DNA from: Albugo candida
Taxonomy: Eukaryota; Oomycota; Peronosporomycetes; Albuginales; Albuginaceae
NCBI GenBank assembly: GCA_905220665.1
Contig: CAJNAR010000191.1
Coordinates: 186,001-250,000 of the forward strand
Direction of reading: 5' to 3'
DNA: 64,000 bases
Shown: piece after piece, positions 45,501-60,245 of the stretch
How positions within the stretch are numbered: position 1 is the first letter of the stretch
Layout of the letters: each line of letters begins with the position of its first letter
Made by a program: the position numbers and the translations under genes
Notes under the pieces: model-generated
The model's input: the letters and a program-made list of their open reading frames with translations, nothing else
Told to the model about the DNA's origin: nothing
Databases searched by the model: none

Positions 45501-48500
45501 CTACTACTAGGACATTGCTGGTTCTAAACTAACTGAACACTTTTCTGGCATCGCTCTTTCTATATTCTTTTCATACCATGTAAGCTGGTTCATGATAGTG
45601 AAATGTGGAAGCAATAAATATCAATGAATATTGTAGTAGTGGATACGAGTTCAACGATCCGGCTTAATATTGTATGAATTTAAAGCTGTGGTATTCAATT
45701 CTTCTATAACAAAGAATTTCGAAAAATGAACAAAAAACTGTTAATACTAGCACTTTGATGGATTAAGATTATCTCAACACCGTCGAGTATTTCATTTTCT
45801 ACCATCTTTCAACCACTTTACCTAATTATTAGAATTAAACTGTATCAGCAATAAGTTTATGTGTAGTGGAACATCCGAGTTCAAGCGACAAGATTACTTG
45901 TGTATGAAATGAGTTTTGTGAGAAAGCCTCTTTCGTGAATGAATGTCTTGTATGAGCAATACCCCTTTGGTGAATTTGGATTATCTTAACACCGTTACTG
46001 TGTTTCACTTCTCATGTTACCTGGTTCATGAGAGTGCAGAGCACAATCAATGAATATCTTTGTAGTACACACGAGTTTCACGAACTACATCAGTATTGAA
46101 TCAATTAAAGGCTTTCATAAGATACGCTGACATATTAAAAATTTCAAAGTATGACAAAAAAGGCTCCTACTACTAGGACATTGCTGGTTCTAAACTAACT
46201 GAACACTTTTCTGGCATCGCTCTTTCTATATTCTTTTCATACCATGTAAGCTGGTTCATGATAGTGAAATGTGGAAGCAATAAATATCAACATATTTTGT
46301 AGTAGTGGATACGAGTTCAACGAACCAGCTTAATATTGTATCAATTTGAAGCTGTGGTATTCAATTCTTCTATAACAAAGAATTTCGAAAAATGAACAAA
46401 AAATCTGGTAATACTAGCACTTTGATGGATTAAGATTATCTCAACACCGTCGAGTATTTCATTTTCTACCATGTTTCAACCACTTTATCTAATTAATAGA
46501 ATTAAACTGTATAAGCAATAAGTTTATGTGTAGTGGATCATCCGAGTTCAAGAGACTAGATTACTTGTGTATGAAATGAAAGCTTTTGTGAGAAAGCCTC
46601 TTTCGTGGATGAATGTCTTGTATGAGCACTTCCCCTTTTGTGGAATTGGAATATCTGAACACCGTTACTGTCTTTCACTTCTCATGTTCCTGGTTCATGA
46701 GAGTGCAGTGTACAATCAATGAATATCTTTGTAGTGCACACGAGTTTCACGAACTGAATCAGTATTGAATCAATCAAAGGTTTTCAAAAGATACGCTGAC
46801 ATATTAAAAAATATCAAAGTATGACAAAAAAGGCTCTTACTACTAGGACATTGCTTGTTCTAAACTAACTGAACACTTTTCTGGCATCGCTCTTTCTACA
46901 ATGTTTTGATACCATGTAAGCTGGTTCATGATAGTGAAATGTCGAAGCAATGAATATCAATGAATATTGTAGTAGTGGATACGAGTTCAACGATCCGGCT
47001 TAATATTGTATCAATTTGAAGCTGTGGTATTCAATTCTGCAATAACAAAGAATTTCGAAAAATGAACAAAAAATCTGTTAATACTAGCACTTTGATGGAT
47101 TAAGATTATCTCAACACCGTCGAGTATTTCATTTTCTACCATGTTTCAACCACTTTATCTAATTAATAGAATTAAACTGTATAAGCAATAAGTTTATGTG
47201 TAGTGGATCATCCGAGTTCAAGAGACTAGACTACTTGTGTATGAAATGAAAGCTTTTGTGAGAAAGCCTCTTTCGTGAATGAATGTCTTGTATGAGCACT
47301 ACCCCTTTGGTGAATTTGGATTATCTGAACACCGTTACTGTCTTTCACTTCTCATGTTACCTGGTTCATGAGTGTGCAGAGCACGATCAATGAATATCTT
47401 TGAAGTACACAGGAGTTTCACGAACTAGATCAGTATTGAATCAATTAAAGGTTTTCAAAAGATACGCTGACATATTAAAAAATATCAAAGTATGACAAAA
47501 AAGGCTCTTACTACTAGGACATTGCTTGTTCTAAACTAACTGAACACTTTTCTGGCATCGCTCTTTCTACAATGTTTTGATACCATGTAAGCTGGTTCAT
47601 GATAGTGAAATGTCGAAGCAATGAATATCAATGAATATTGTAGTAGTGGATACGAGTTCAACGATCCGGCTTAATATTGTATGAATTTAAAGCTGTGGTA
47701 TTCAATTCTGCAATAACAAAGAATTTCGAAAAATGAACAAAAATCTGTTAATACTAGCACTTTGATGGATTAAGATTATCTCAACACCGTCGAGTATTTC
47801 ATTTTCTACCATGTTTCAACCACTTTATCTAATTAATAGAATTAAACTGTATAAGCAATAAGTTTATGTGTAGTGGATCATCCGAGTTCAAGAGACTAGA
47901 CTACTTGTGTATGAAATGAAAGCTTTGTGAGAAAGCCTCTTTCGTGAATGAATGTCTTGTATGAGCACTACCCCTTTGGTGAATTTGGATTATCTGAACA
48001 CCGTTACTGTCTTTCACTTCTCATGTTACCTGGTTCATGAGTGTGCAGAGCACGATCAATGAATATCTTTGTAGTGCACACGAGTTTCACGAACTAGATC
48101 AGTATTGAATCAATCAAAGGCTTTCATAAGATATGCTGACATAATAAAAAATGTCAAAGTATGACAAAAAAGGCTCTTACTACTAGGACATTGCTGGTTC
48201 TAAACTAACTGAACACTTTTCTGGCATCGCTCTTTCTACAATGTTTTGATACCATGTAAGCTGGTTCATGATAGTGAAATGTTGAAGCAATGAATATCAA
48301 TGAATATTGTAGTAGTGGATACGAGTTCAACGATCCGGCTTAATATTGTATGAATTCAAAGCTGTGGTATTCAAATCTTCAATAACAAAGAACTTCGAAA
48401 AATGAACACAAAATCTGTTAATACTAGCACTTTGATGGATTAAGATTATCTCAACACCGTCGAGTATTTCATTTTCAACCATGTTTCAACCACTTTATCT

Positions 48501-51500
48501 AATTAATAGAATTAAACTGTATAAGCAATAAGTTTATGTGTAGTGGATCATCCGAGTTCAATAGACTAGATTACTTGTGTATGAAATGAAAGCTTTGTGA
48601 GAAAGCCTCTTTCGTGAATGAATGTCTTGTATGAGCACTACCCCTTTGGTGAATTAGGAATATCTTTACACCGTTACTGTATTTCACTTCTCATGTTACC
48701 TGGTTCATGAGAGTGCAGTGCATAAGCAATTAATATCTTTGTAGTGCACACGAGTTTCACGAACTAGATTAGTATTGTATCAATTTAAGGCTTTCGTAAG
48801 ATACGCTGACATTAAAAAAATATCAAAATATGACCAAAAAGGCTCTTACTACTACGACATTGCTTGTTCTAAACGAACTGAACACTTTTCTGGCATCGCT
48901 CTTCCTACAATGTTTTCATACCATGTAAGCTGGTTCATGATAGTGGAATGTGGAAGCAATGAATATCAATGAATATTGTAGTAGTGGATACGAGTTCAAC
49001 GAACCGGCTTAATATTGTATCAATTTAAAGCTGTGGTATCCAATTCTTCTATAACAAAGAATTCGAAAAATGAACAAAAAATCTGGTAAAACAACCACTT
49101 TGATGGATTAGGATTATGTCATCACCATGAGTATTTCATTTTCTACCATGTTTCAACCACTTTATCTAATTAATAGAATTAAACTGTTTAAGCAATAAGT
49201 TTATGTGTAGTGGATCATCCGAGTTCAAGAGACTAGATTACTTGTGTATGAAATGAAAGCTTTTGTGAGAAAGCCTCTTTCGTGAATGAATGTCTTGTAT
49301 GAGCACTTCCCCTTTTGTGGATTTGGATTATCTGAACACCGTTACTGTCTTTCACTTCTCATGTTCCTGGTTCATGAGAGTGCAGTGTACAATCAATGAA
49401 TATCTTTGTAGTGCACACGAGTTTCACGAACTAGATCAGTATTGAATCAATTAAAGGCTTTCATAAGATATGCTGACATATTAAAAAATGTCAAAGTATG
49501 ACCAGAAAAGCTCTTACTACTACGACATTGCTGGTTCTGGACTATTTGAAGACTTTGCTGGCATCTCTCTTTCTACAATGTTTTGAAACCATGTAAGCTG
49601 GTTCATGATAGTGAAATGTCGAAGCAATGCATATTGTAGAAGTAGATACGACTTTAACCAAATGGCTTAATATTGTATCAATTTGAAGCTTTGGTATGTA
49701 ATTCTTCTATAACAAAGAATGTCGAAAAATGAACACAAAATCTGTTAATACTAGCACTTTGATGGATTAAGATTATCTCAACACCGTCGAGTATTTCATT
49801 TTCTACCATGTTTCAACCACTTTATCTAATTAATAGAATTAAACTGTACAAGCAATAAGTTTATGTGTAGTGGATCATCCGAGTTCAAGAGACTAGACTA
49901 CTTGTGTATGAAATGAAAGCTTTTGTGAGAAAGCCTCTTTCGTGAATGAATGTCTTGTATGAGCACTACCCCTTTGGTGAATTTGGATTATCTGATCACC
50001 GTTACTGTCTTTCACTTCTCATGTTCCTGGTTCATGAGAGTGCAGTGTACAATCAATGAATATCTTTGTAGTGCACACGAGTTTCACGAACTAGATCAGT
50101 ATTGAATCAATTAAAGGCTTTCATAAGATATGCTGACATATTAAAAAATGTCAAAGTATGACCAGAAAAGCTCTTACTACTACGACATTGCTGGTTCTGG
50201 ACTATTTGAAGACTTTGCTGGCATCTCTCTTTCTACAATGTTTTGATACCATGTAAGCTGGTTCACGATAGTGAAATGTCGAAGCAATGCATATTGTAGA
50301 AGTAGATACGACTTTAACCAAATGGCTTAATATTGTATCAATTTAAAGCTTTGGTATGTAATTCTTCTATAACAAAGAATGTCGAAAAATGAACACAAAA
50401 TCTGTTAATACTAGCACTTTGATGGATTAAGATTATCTCAACACCGTCGAGTATTTCATTTTCAACCATGTTTCAACCACTTTATCTAATTAATAGAATT
50501 AAACTGTATAAGCAATAAGTTTATGTGTAGTGGATCATCCGAGTTCAATAGACTAGATTACTTGTGTATGAAATGAAAGCTTTGTGAGAAAGCCTCTTTC
50601 GTGAATGAATGTCTTGTATGAGCACTACCCCTTTGGTGAATTAGGAATATCTTTACACCGTTACTGTATTTCACTTCTCATGTTACCTGGTTCATGAGAG
50701 TGCAGTGCATAAGCAATTAATATCTTTGTAGTGCACACGAGTTTCACGAACTAGATTAGTATTGTATCAATTTAAGGCTTTCGTAAGATACGCTGACATT
50801 AAAAAAATATCAAAATATGACCAAAAAGGCTCTTACTACTGCGACATTGCTTGTTCTAAACGAACTGAACACTTTTCTGGCATCGCTCTTCCTACAATGT
50901 TTTCATACCATGTAAGCTGGTTCATGATAGTGGAATGTGGAAGCAATGAATATCAATGAATATTGTAGTAGTGGATACGAGTTCAACGAACCGGCTTAAT
51001 ATTGTATCAATTTAAAGCTGTGGTATCCAATTCTTCTATAACAAAGAATTCGAAAAATGAACAAAAAATCTGGTAAAACAACCACTTTGATGGATTAGGA
51101 TTATGTCATCACCATGAGTATTTCATTTTCTACCATGTTTCAACCACTTTATCTAATTAATAGAATTAAACTGTATAAGCAATAAGTTTATGTGTAGTGG
51201 ATCATCCGAGTTCAAGAGACTAGATTACTTGTGTATGAAATGAAAGCTTTTGTGAGAAAGCCTCTTTCGTGAATGAATGTCTTGTATGAGCACTTCCCCT
51301 TTTGTGGATTTGGATTATCTGATCACCGTTACTGTCTTTCACTTCTCATGTTCCTGGTTCATGAGAGTGCAGTGTACAATCAATGAATATCTTTGTAGTG
51401 CACACGAGTTTCACGAACTAGATCAGTATTGAATCAATTAAAGGCTTTCACAAGATATGCTGACATAATAAAAAATGTCAAAGTATGACCAGAAAAGCTC

Positions 51501-54500
51501 CTACTACTACGACATTGCTGGTTTTGGACTAACTGAAGACTTTGCTGGCATCTCTCTTTCTACAATGTTTTGAAACCATGTAAGCTGGTTAACGATAGTG
51601 AAATGTTGAAGCAATGAATATCAATAAATATTGTAGTAGTGGATACGAGTTCAACGATCCGGCTTAATATTGTATGAATTTGAAGCTGTGGTATTCAATT
51701 CTTCTATAACAAAGAATTTCGCAAAATGAACAAAAATTCTGTTAATACTAGCACTTTGATGGATTAAGATTATCTCAACACCGTCGAGTATTTCATTTTC
51801 TACCATGTTTCAACCACTTTACCTAATTATTAGAATTAAACTGTATCAGCAATAAGTTTATGTGTAGTGGAACATCCGAGTTCAAGCGACAAGATTACTT
51901 GTGTATGAAATGAGTTTTGTGAGAAAGCCTCTTTCGTGAATGAATGTCTTGTATGAGCAATACCCCTTTGGTGAATTTGGATTATCTTAACACCGTTACT
52001 GTGTTTCACTTCTCATGTTACCTGGTTCATGAGAGTGCAGAGCACAATCAATGAATATCTTTGTAGTACACACGAGTTTCACGAACTACATCAGTATTGA
52101 ATCAATTAAAGGCTTTCATAAGATACGCTGACATATTAAAAATTTCAAAGTATGACCAGAAAAGCTCTTACTACTACGACATTGCTGGTTCTGGACTAAC
52201 TGAACACTTTTCTGGCATCGCTCTTTCTACAATGTTTTGAAACCATGTAAGCTGGTTCACGATAGTGAAATGTCGAAGCAATGCATATTGTCGAAGTAGA
52301 TACGACTTTAACCAAATGGCTTGATATTGTATCAATTTGAAGCTTTGGTATGTAATTCTTCTATAACAAAGAATGTCGAAAAATGAACAAAAAATCTGTT
52401 AATACTAGCACTTTGATGGATTAAGATTATCTCAACACCGTCGAGTATTTCATTTTCTACCATGTTTCAACCACTTTATCTAATTAATAGAATTAAACTG
52501 TATAAGCAATAAGTTTATGTGTAGTGGATCATCCGAGTTCAATAGACTAGATTACTTGTGTATGAAATGAAAGCTTTTGTGAGAAAGCCTCTTTCGTGAA
52601 TGAATGTCTTGTATGAGCACTACCCCTTTGGTGAATTTGGATTATCTTAACACCGTTACTGTCTTTCACTTCTCATGTTACCTGGTTCATGAGAGTGCAG
52701 TGTACAATCAATGAATATCTTTGTAGTGCACACGAGTTTCACGAACTAGATCAGTATTGAATCAATTAAAGGCTTTCATAAGATATGCTGACATATTAAA
52801 AAATGTCAAAGTATGACCAGAAAAGCTCTTACTACTACGACATTGCTGGTTCTGGACTATTTGAAGACTTTGCTGGCATCTCTCTTTCTACAATGTTTTG
52901 ATACCATGTAAGCTGGTTCACGATAGTGAAATGTCGAAGCAATGCATATTGTAGAAGTAGATACGACTTTAACCAAATGGCTTAATATTGTATCAATTTG
53001 AAGCTTTGGTATGTAATTCTTCTATAACAAAGAATGTCGAAAAATGAACACAAAATCTGTTAATACTAGCACTTTGATGGATTAAGATTATCTCAACACC
53101 GTCGAGTATTTCATTTTCAACCATGTTTCAACCACTTTATCTAATTAATAGAATTAAACTGTATAAGCAATAAGTTTATGTGTAGTGGATCATCCGAGTT
53201 CAATAGACTAGATTACTTGTGTATGAAATGAAAGCTTTGTGAGAAAGCCTCTTTCGTGAATGAATGTCTTGTATGAGCACTACCCCTTTGGTGAATTAGG
53301 AATATCTTTACACCGTTACTGTATTTCACTTCTCATGTTACCTGGTTCATGAGAGTGCAGTGCATAAGCAATTAATATCTTTGTAGTGCACACGAGTTTC
53401 ACGAACTAGATTAGTATTGTATCAATTTAAGGCTTTCGTAAGATACGCTGACATTAAAAAAATATCAAAATATGACCAAAAAGGCTCTTACTACTACGAC
53501 ATTGCTTGTTCTAAACGAACTGAACACTTTTCTGGCATCGCTCTTCCTACAATGTTTTCATACCATGTAAGCTGGTTCATGATAGTGGAATGTGGAAGCA
53601 ATGAATATCAATGAATATTGTAGTAGTGGATACGAGTTCAACGAACCGGCTTAATATTGTATCAATTTAAAGCTGTGGTATCCAATTCTTCTATAACAAA
53701 GAATTCGAAAAATGAACAAAAAATCTGGTAAAACAACCACTTTGATGGATTAGGATTATGTCATCACCATGAGTATTTCATTTTCTACCATGTTTCAACC
53801 ACTTTATCTAATTAATAGAATTAAACTGTTTAAGCAATAAGTTTATGTGTAGTGGATCATCCGAGTTCAAGAGACTAGATTACTTGTGTATGAAATGAAA
53901 GCTTTTGTGAGAAAGCCTCTTTCGTGAATGAATGTCTTGTATGAGCACTTCCCCTTTTGTGGATTTGGATTATCTGAACACCGTTACTGTCTTTCACTTC
54001 TCATGTTCCTGGTTCATGAGAGTGCAGTGTACAATCAATGAATATCTTTGTAGTGCACACGAGTTTCACGAACTAGATCAGTATTGAATCAATTAAAGGC
54101 TTTCATAAGATATGCTGACATATTAAAAAATGTCAAAGTATGACCAGAAAAGCTCTTACTACTACGACATTGCTGGTTCTGGACTATTTGAAGAATGTGC
54201 TGGCATCTCTCTTTCTACAATGTTTTGATACCATGTAAGCTGGTTCATGATAGTGAAATGTCAAAGCAATGAATATCAATGAATATTGTAGTAGTGGATA
54301 CGAGTTCAACGATCCGGCTTAATATTGTATGAATTTGAAGCTGTGGTATTCAATTCTTCTATAACAAAGAATTTCGCAAAATGAACAAAAATTCTGTTAA
54401 TACTAGCACTTTGATGGATTAAGATTATCTCAACACCGTCGAGTATTTCATTTTCTACCATGTTTCAACCACTTTATCTAATTAATAGAATTAAACTGTA

Positions 54501-56059
54501 TAAGCAATAAGTTTATGTGTAGTGGATCATCCGAGTTCAATAGACTAGATTACTTGTGTATGAAATGAAAGCTTTTGTGAGAAAGCCTCTTTCGTGAATG
54601 AATGTCTTGTATGAGCACTACCCCTTTGGTGAATTTGGATTATCTGAACACCGTTACTGTCTTTCACTTCTCATGTTACCTGGTTCATGAGTGTGCAGAG
54701 CACGATCAATGAATATCTTTGAAGTACACAGGAGTTTCACGAACTAGATCAGTATTGAATCAATTAAAGGCTTTCATAAGATATGCTGACATAATAAAAA
54801 ATGTTAAAGTATGACCAGAAAAGCTCTTACTACTACGACATTGCTGGTTCTGGACTATTTGAAGACTTTGCTGGCATCTCTCTTTCTACAATGTTTTGAT
54901 ACCATGTAATCTGGTTCATGATAGTGAAATGTGGAAGCAATAAATATCAATGAATTTTGTAGTAGTTGATACGAGTTCAACGATCCGGCTTAATATTGTA
55001 TGAATTTGAAGCTGTGGTATTCAATTCTTCTATAACAAAGAATTTCGCAAAATGAACAAAAATTCTGTTAATACTAGCACTTTGATGGATTAAGATTATC
55101 TCAACACCGTCGAGTATTTCATTTTCTACCATGTTTCAACCACTTTATCTAATTAATAGAATTAAACTGTATAAGCAATAAGTTTATGTGTAGTGGATCA
55201 TCCGAGTTCAAGAGACTAGATTACTTGTGTATGAAATGAAAGCTTTTGTGAGAAAGCCTCTTTCGTGAATGAATGTCTTGTATGAGCACTTCCCCTTTTG
55301 TGGATTTGGATTATCTGATCACCGTTACTGTCTTTCACTTCTCATGTTCCTGGTTCATGAGAGTGCAGTGTACAATCAATGAATATCTTTGTAGTGCACA
55401 CGAGTTTCACGAACTAGATCAGTATTGAATCAATCAAAGGCTTTCAAAAGATATGCTGACATAATAAAAAATGTTAAAGTATGACCAGAAAAGCTCTTAC
55501 TACTACGACATTGCTGGTTCTGGACTATTTGAAGACTTTGCTGGCATCTCTCTTTCTACAATGTTTTGATACCATGTAATCTGGTTCATGATAGTGAAAT
55601 GTGGAAGCAATAAATATCAATGAATTTTGTAGTAGTTGATACGAGTTCAACGATCCGGCTTAATATTGTATGAATTTGAAGCTGTGGTATTCAATTCTTC
55701 TATAACAAAGAATTTCGCAAAATGAACAAAAATTCTGTTAATACTAGCACTTTGATGGATTAAGATTATCTCAACACCGTCGAGTATTTCATTTTCTACC
55801 ATGTTTCAACCACTTTATCTAATTAATAGAATTAAACTGTATAAGCAATAAGTTTATGTGTAGTGGATCATCCGAGTTCAAGAGACTAGATTACTTGTGT
55901 ATGAAATGAAAGCTTTTGTGAGAAAGCCTCTTTCGTGAATGAATGTCTTGTATGAGCACTACCCCTTTGGTGAATTTGGATTATCTGAACACCGTTACTG
56001 TCTTTCACTTCTCATGTTACCTGGTTCATGAGTGTGCAGAGCACGATCAATGAATATCT

Positions 56060-59000
56060 TTGAAGTACACAGGAGGTTCACGAACTAGATCAGTATTGAA
56101 TCAATTAAAGGCTTTCATAAGATATGATAAAAAATGTCAAAGTATGACCAGAAAAGCTCTTACTACTATGACATTGCTGGTTCTGGACTATCTGAAGAAT
56201 GTGCTGGCATCTCTCTTTCTACAATGTTTTGATACCATGTAAGCTGGTTCATGATAGTGAAATGTCAAAGCAATGAATATCAATGAATATTGTAGTAGTG
56301 GATACGAGTTCAACGATCCGGCTTAATATTGTATGAATTTAAAGCTGTGGTATTCAATTCTTCTATAACAAAGAATTTCGAAAAATGAACAAAAAACTGT
56401 TAATACTAGCACTTTGATGGATTAAGAATATCTCAACACCGTCGAGTATTTCATTTTCTACCATCTTTCAACCACTTTACCTAATTATTAGAATTAAACT
56501 GTATCAGCAATAAGTTTATGTGTAGTGGAACATCCGAGTTCAAGCGACAAGATTACTTGTGTATGAAATGAGTTTTGTGAGAAAGCCTCTTTCGTGAATG
56601 AATGTCTTGTATGAGCAATACCCCTTTGGTGAATTTGGATTATCTTAACACCGTTACTGTGTTTCACTTCTCATGTTACCTGGTTCATGAGAGTGCAGAG
56701 CACAATCAATGAATATCTTTGTAGTACACACGAGTTTCACGAACTACATCAGTATTGAATCAATTAAAGGCTTTCATAAGATACGCTGACATATTAAAAA
56801 TTTCAAAGTATGACCAGAAAAGCTCTTACTACTACGACATTGCTGGTTCTGGACTAACTGAACACTTTTCTGGCATCGCTCTTTCTACAATGTTTTGAAA
56901 CCATGTAAGCTGGTTCACGATAGTGAAATGTCGAAGCAATGCATATTGTCGAAGTAGATACGACTTTAACCAAATGGCTTGATATTGTATCAATTTGAAG
57001 CTTTGGTATGTAATTCTTCTATAACAAAGAATGTCGAAAAATGAACAAAAAATCTGTTAATACTAGCACTTTGATGGATTAAGATTATCTCAACACCGTC
57101 GAGTATTTCATTTTCTACCATGTTTCAACCACTTTATCTAATTAATAGAATTAAACTGTATAAGCAATAAGTTTATGTGTAGTGGATCATCCGAGTTCAA
57201 TAGACTAGATTACTTGTGTATGAAATGAAAGCTTTTGTGAGAAAGCCTCTTTCGTGAATGAATGTCTTGTATGAGCACTACCCCTTTGGTGAATTTGGAT
57301 TATCTTAACACCGTTACTGTCTTTCACTTCTCATGTTACCTGGTTCATGAGTGTGCAGAGCACGATCAATGAATATCTTTGAAGTACACAGGAGTTTCAC
57401 GAACTAGATCAGTATTGAATCAATTAAAGGCTTTCATAAGATATGCTGACATAATAAAAAATGTCAAAGTATGACCAGAAAAGCTCTTACTACTACGACA
57501 TTGCTGGTTCTGGACTATTTGAAGACTTTGCTGGCATCTCTCTTCCTACAATGTTTTCATACCATGTAAGCTGGTTCATGATAGTGAAATGTTGAAGCAA
57601 TGAATATCAATGAATATTGTAGTAGTGGATACGAGTTCAACGATCCGGCTTAATATTGTATGAATTCAAAGCTGTGGTATTCAAATCTTCAATAACAAAG
57701 AACTTCGAAAAATGAACAAAAAATCTGTTAATACTAGCACTTTGATGGATTAAGATTATCTCAACACCGTCGAGTATTTCATTTTCTACCATGTTTCAAC
57801 CACTTTATCTAATTAATAGAATTAAACTGTATAAGCAATAAGTTTATGTGTAGTGGATCATCCGAGTTCAAGAGACTAGATTACTTGTGTATGAAATGAA
57901 AGCTTTTGTGAGAAAGCCTCTTTCGTGAATGAATGTCTTGTATGAGCACTACCCCTTTGGTGAATTTGGATTATCTGAACACCGTTACTGTCTTTCACTT
58001 CTCATGTTACCTGGTTCATGAGTGTGCAGAGCACGATCAATGAATATCTTTGAAGTACACAGGAGGTTCACGAACTAGATCAGTATTGAATCAATTAAAG
58101 GCTTTCATAAGATATGATAAAAAATGTCAAAGTATGACCAGAAAAGCTCTTACTACTATGACATTGCTGGTTCTGGACTATCTGAAGAATGTGCTGGCAT
58201 CTCTCTTTCTACAATGTTTTGATACCATGTAAGCTGGTTCATGATAGTGAAATGTCGAAGCAATGCATATTGTAGAAGTAGATACGACTTTAACCAAATG
58301 GCTTAATATTGTATCAATTTGAAGCTTTGGTATGTAATTCTTCTATAACAAAGAATGTCGAAAAATGAACACAAAATCTGTTAATACTAGCACTTTGATG
58401 GATTAAGATTATCTCAACACCGTCGAGTATTTCATTTTCTACCATGTTTCAACCACTTTATCTAATTAATAGAATTAAACTGTATAAGCAATAAGTTTAT
58501 GTGTAGTGGATCATCCGAGTTCAATAGACTAGATTACTTGTGTATGAAATGAAAGCTTTTGTGAGAAAGCCTCTTTCGTGAATGAATGTCTTGTATGAGC
58601 ACTACCCCTTTGGTGAATTTGGATTATCTTAACACCGTTACTGTCTTTCACTTCTCATGTTACCTGGTTCATGAGAGTGCAGTGTACAATCAATGAATAT
58701 CTTTGTAGTGCACACGAGTTTCACGAACTAGATCAGTATTGAATCAATCAAAGGCTTTCATAAGATACGCTGACATATTAAAAAATATCAAAGTATGACA
58801 AAAAAGGCTCCTACTACTAGGACATTGCTGGTTCTAAACTAACTGAACACTTTTCTGGCATCGCTCTTTCTATATTCTTTTCATACCATGTAAGCTGGTT
58901 CATGATAGTGAAATGTGGAAGCAATAAATATCAACATATTTTGTAGTAGTGGATACGAGTTCAACGAACCAGCTTGATATTGTATCAATTTGAAGCTGTG

Positions 59001-60245
59001 GTATTCAATTCTTCTATAACAAAGAATTTCGAAAAATGAACAAAAAATCTGGTAATACTAGCACTTTGATGGATTAAGATTATCTCAACACCGACGAGTA
59101 TTTCATTTTCTACCATGTTTCAACCACTTTATCTAATTAATAGAATTAAACTGTATAAGCAATAAGTTTATGTGTAGTGGATCATCCGAGTTCAAGAGAC
59201 TAGATTACTTGTGTATGAAATGAAAGCTTTTGTGAGAAAGCCTCTTTCGTGAATGAATGTCTTGTATGAGCACTACCCCTTTGGTGAATTTGGATTATCT
59301 GAACACCGTTACTGTCTTTCACTTCTCATGTTACCTGGTTCATGAGTGTGCAGAGCACGATCAATGAATATCTTTGAAGTACACAGGAGTTTCACGAACT
59401 AGATCAGTATTGAATCAATTAAAGGCTTTCATAAGATATGCTGACATAATAAAAAATGTCAAAGTATGACCAGAAAAGCTCTTACTACTACGACATTGCT
59501 GGTTCTGGACTATTTGAAGACTTTGCTGGCATCTCTCTTCCTACAATGTTTTCATACCATGTAAGCTGGTTCATGATAGTGAAATGTTGAAGCAATGAAT
59601 ATCAATGAATATTGTAGTAGTGGATACGAGTTCAACGATCCGGCTTAATATTGTATGAATTCAAAGCTGTGGTATTCAAATCTTCAATAACAAAGAACTT
59701 CGAAAAATGAACAAAAAATCTGTTAATACTAGCACTTTGATGGATTAAGATTATCTCAACACCGTCGAGTATTTCATTTTCTACCATGTTTCAACCACTT
59801 TATCTAATTAATAGAATTAAACTGTATAAGCAATAAGTTTATGTGTAGTGGATCATCCGAGTTCAAGAGACTAGATTACTTGTGTATGAAATGAAAGCTT
59901 TTGTGAGAAAGCCTCTTTCGTGAATGAATGTCTTGTATGAGCACTACCCCTTTGGTGAATTTGGATTATCTGAACACCGTTACTGTCTTTCACTTCTCAT
60001 GTTACCTGGTTCATGAGTGTGCAGAGCACGATCAATGAATATCTTTGAAGTACACAGGAGGTTCACGAACTAGATCAGTATTGAATCAATTAAAGGCTTT
60101 CATAAGATATGATAAAAAATGTCAAAGTATGACCAGAAAAGCTCTTACTACTATGACATTGCTGGTTCTGGACTATCTGAAGAATGTGCTGGCATCTCTC
60201 TTTCTACAATGTTTTGATACCATGTAAGCTGGTTCATGATAGTGA
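56060..60245 (+). repeat. Region with a three-unit higher-order period (about 1.99 kb)
   Basis: A distinctive deletion variant (AGATATGATAAAAAATG, lacking CTGACATAA-type bases) occurs at about 56,120, 58,110 and 60,105, spaced 1,990 and 1,995 bp. It is also seen as an identical 60-codon open frame at 56,060, 58,050 and 60,045. The 653-bp unit class is due to this deletion. Confidence 0.85.

Noticed and set aside
48775..48972. Recurrent 60-98 codon open frames in the satellite (for example at 36,605, 38,756, 48,775, 56,060)
   Set aside because: They recur only because the repeat recurs, have no start context or conserved frame preference across units, and vary by frameshift between neighbouring units.
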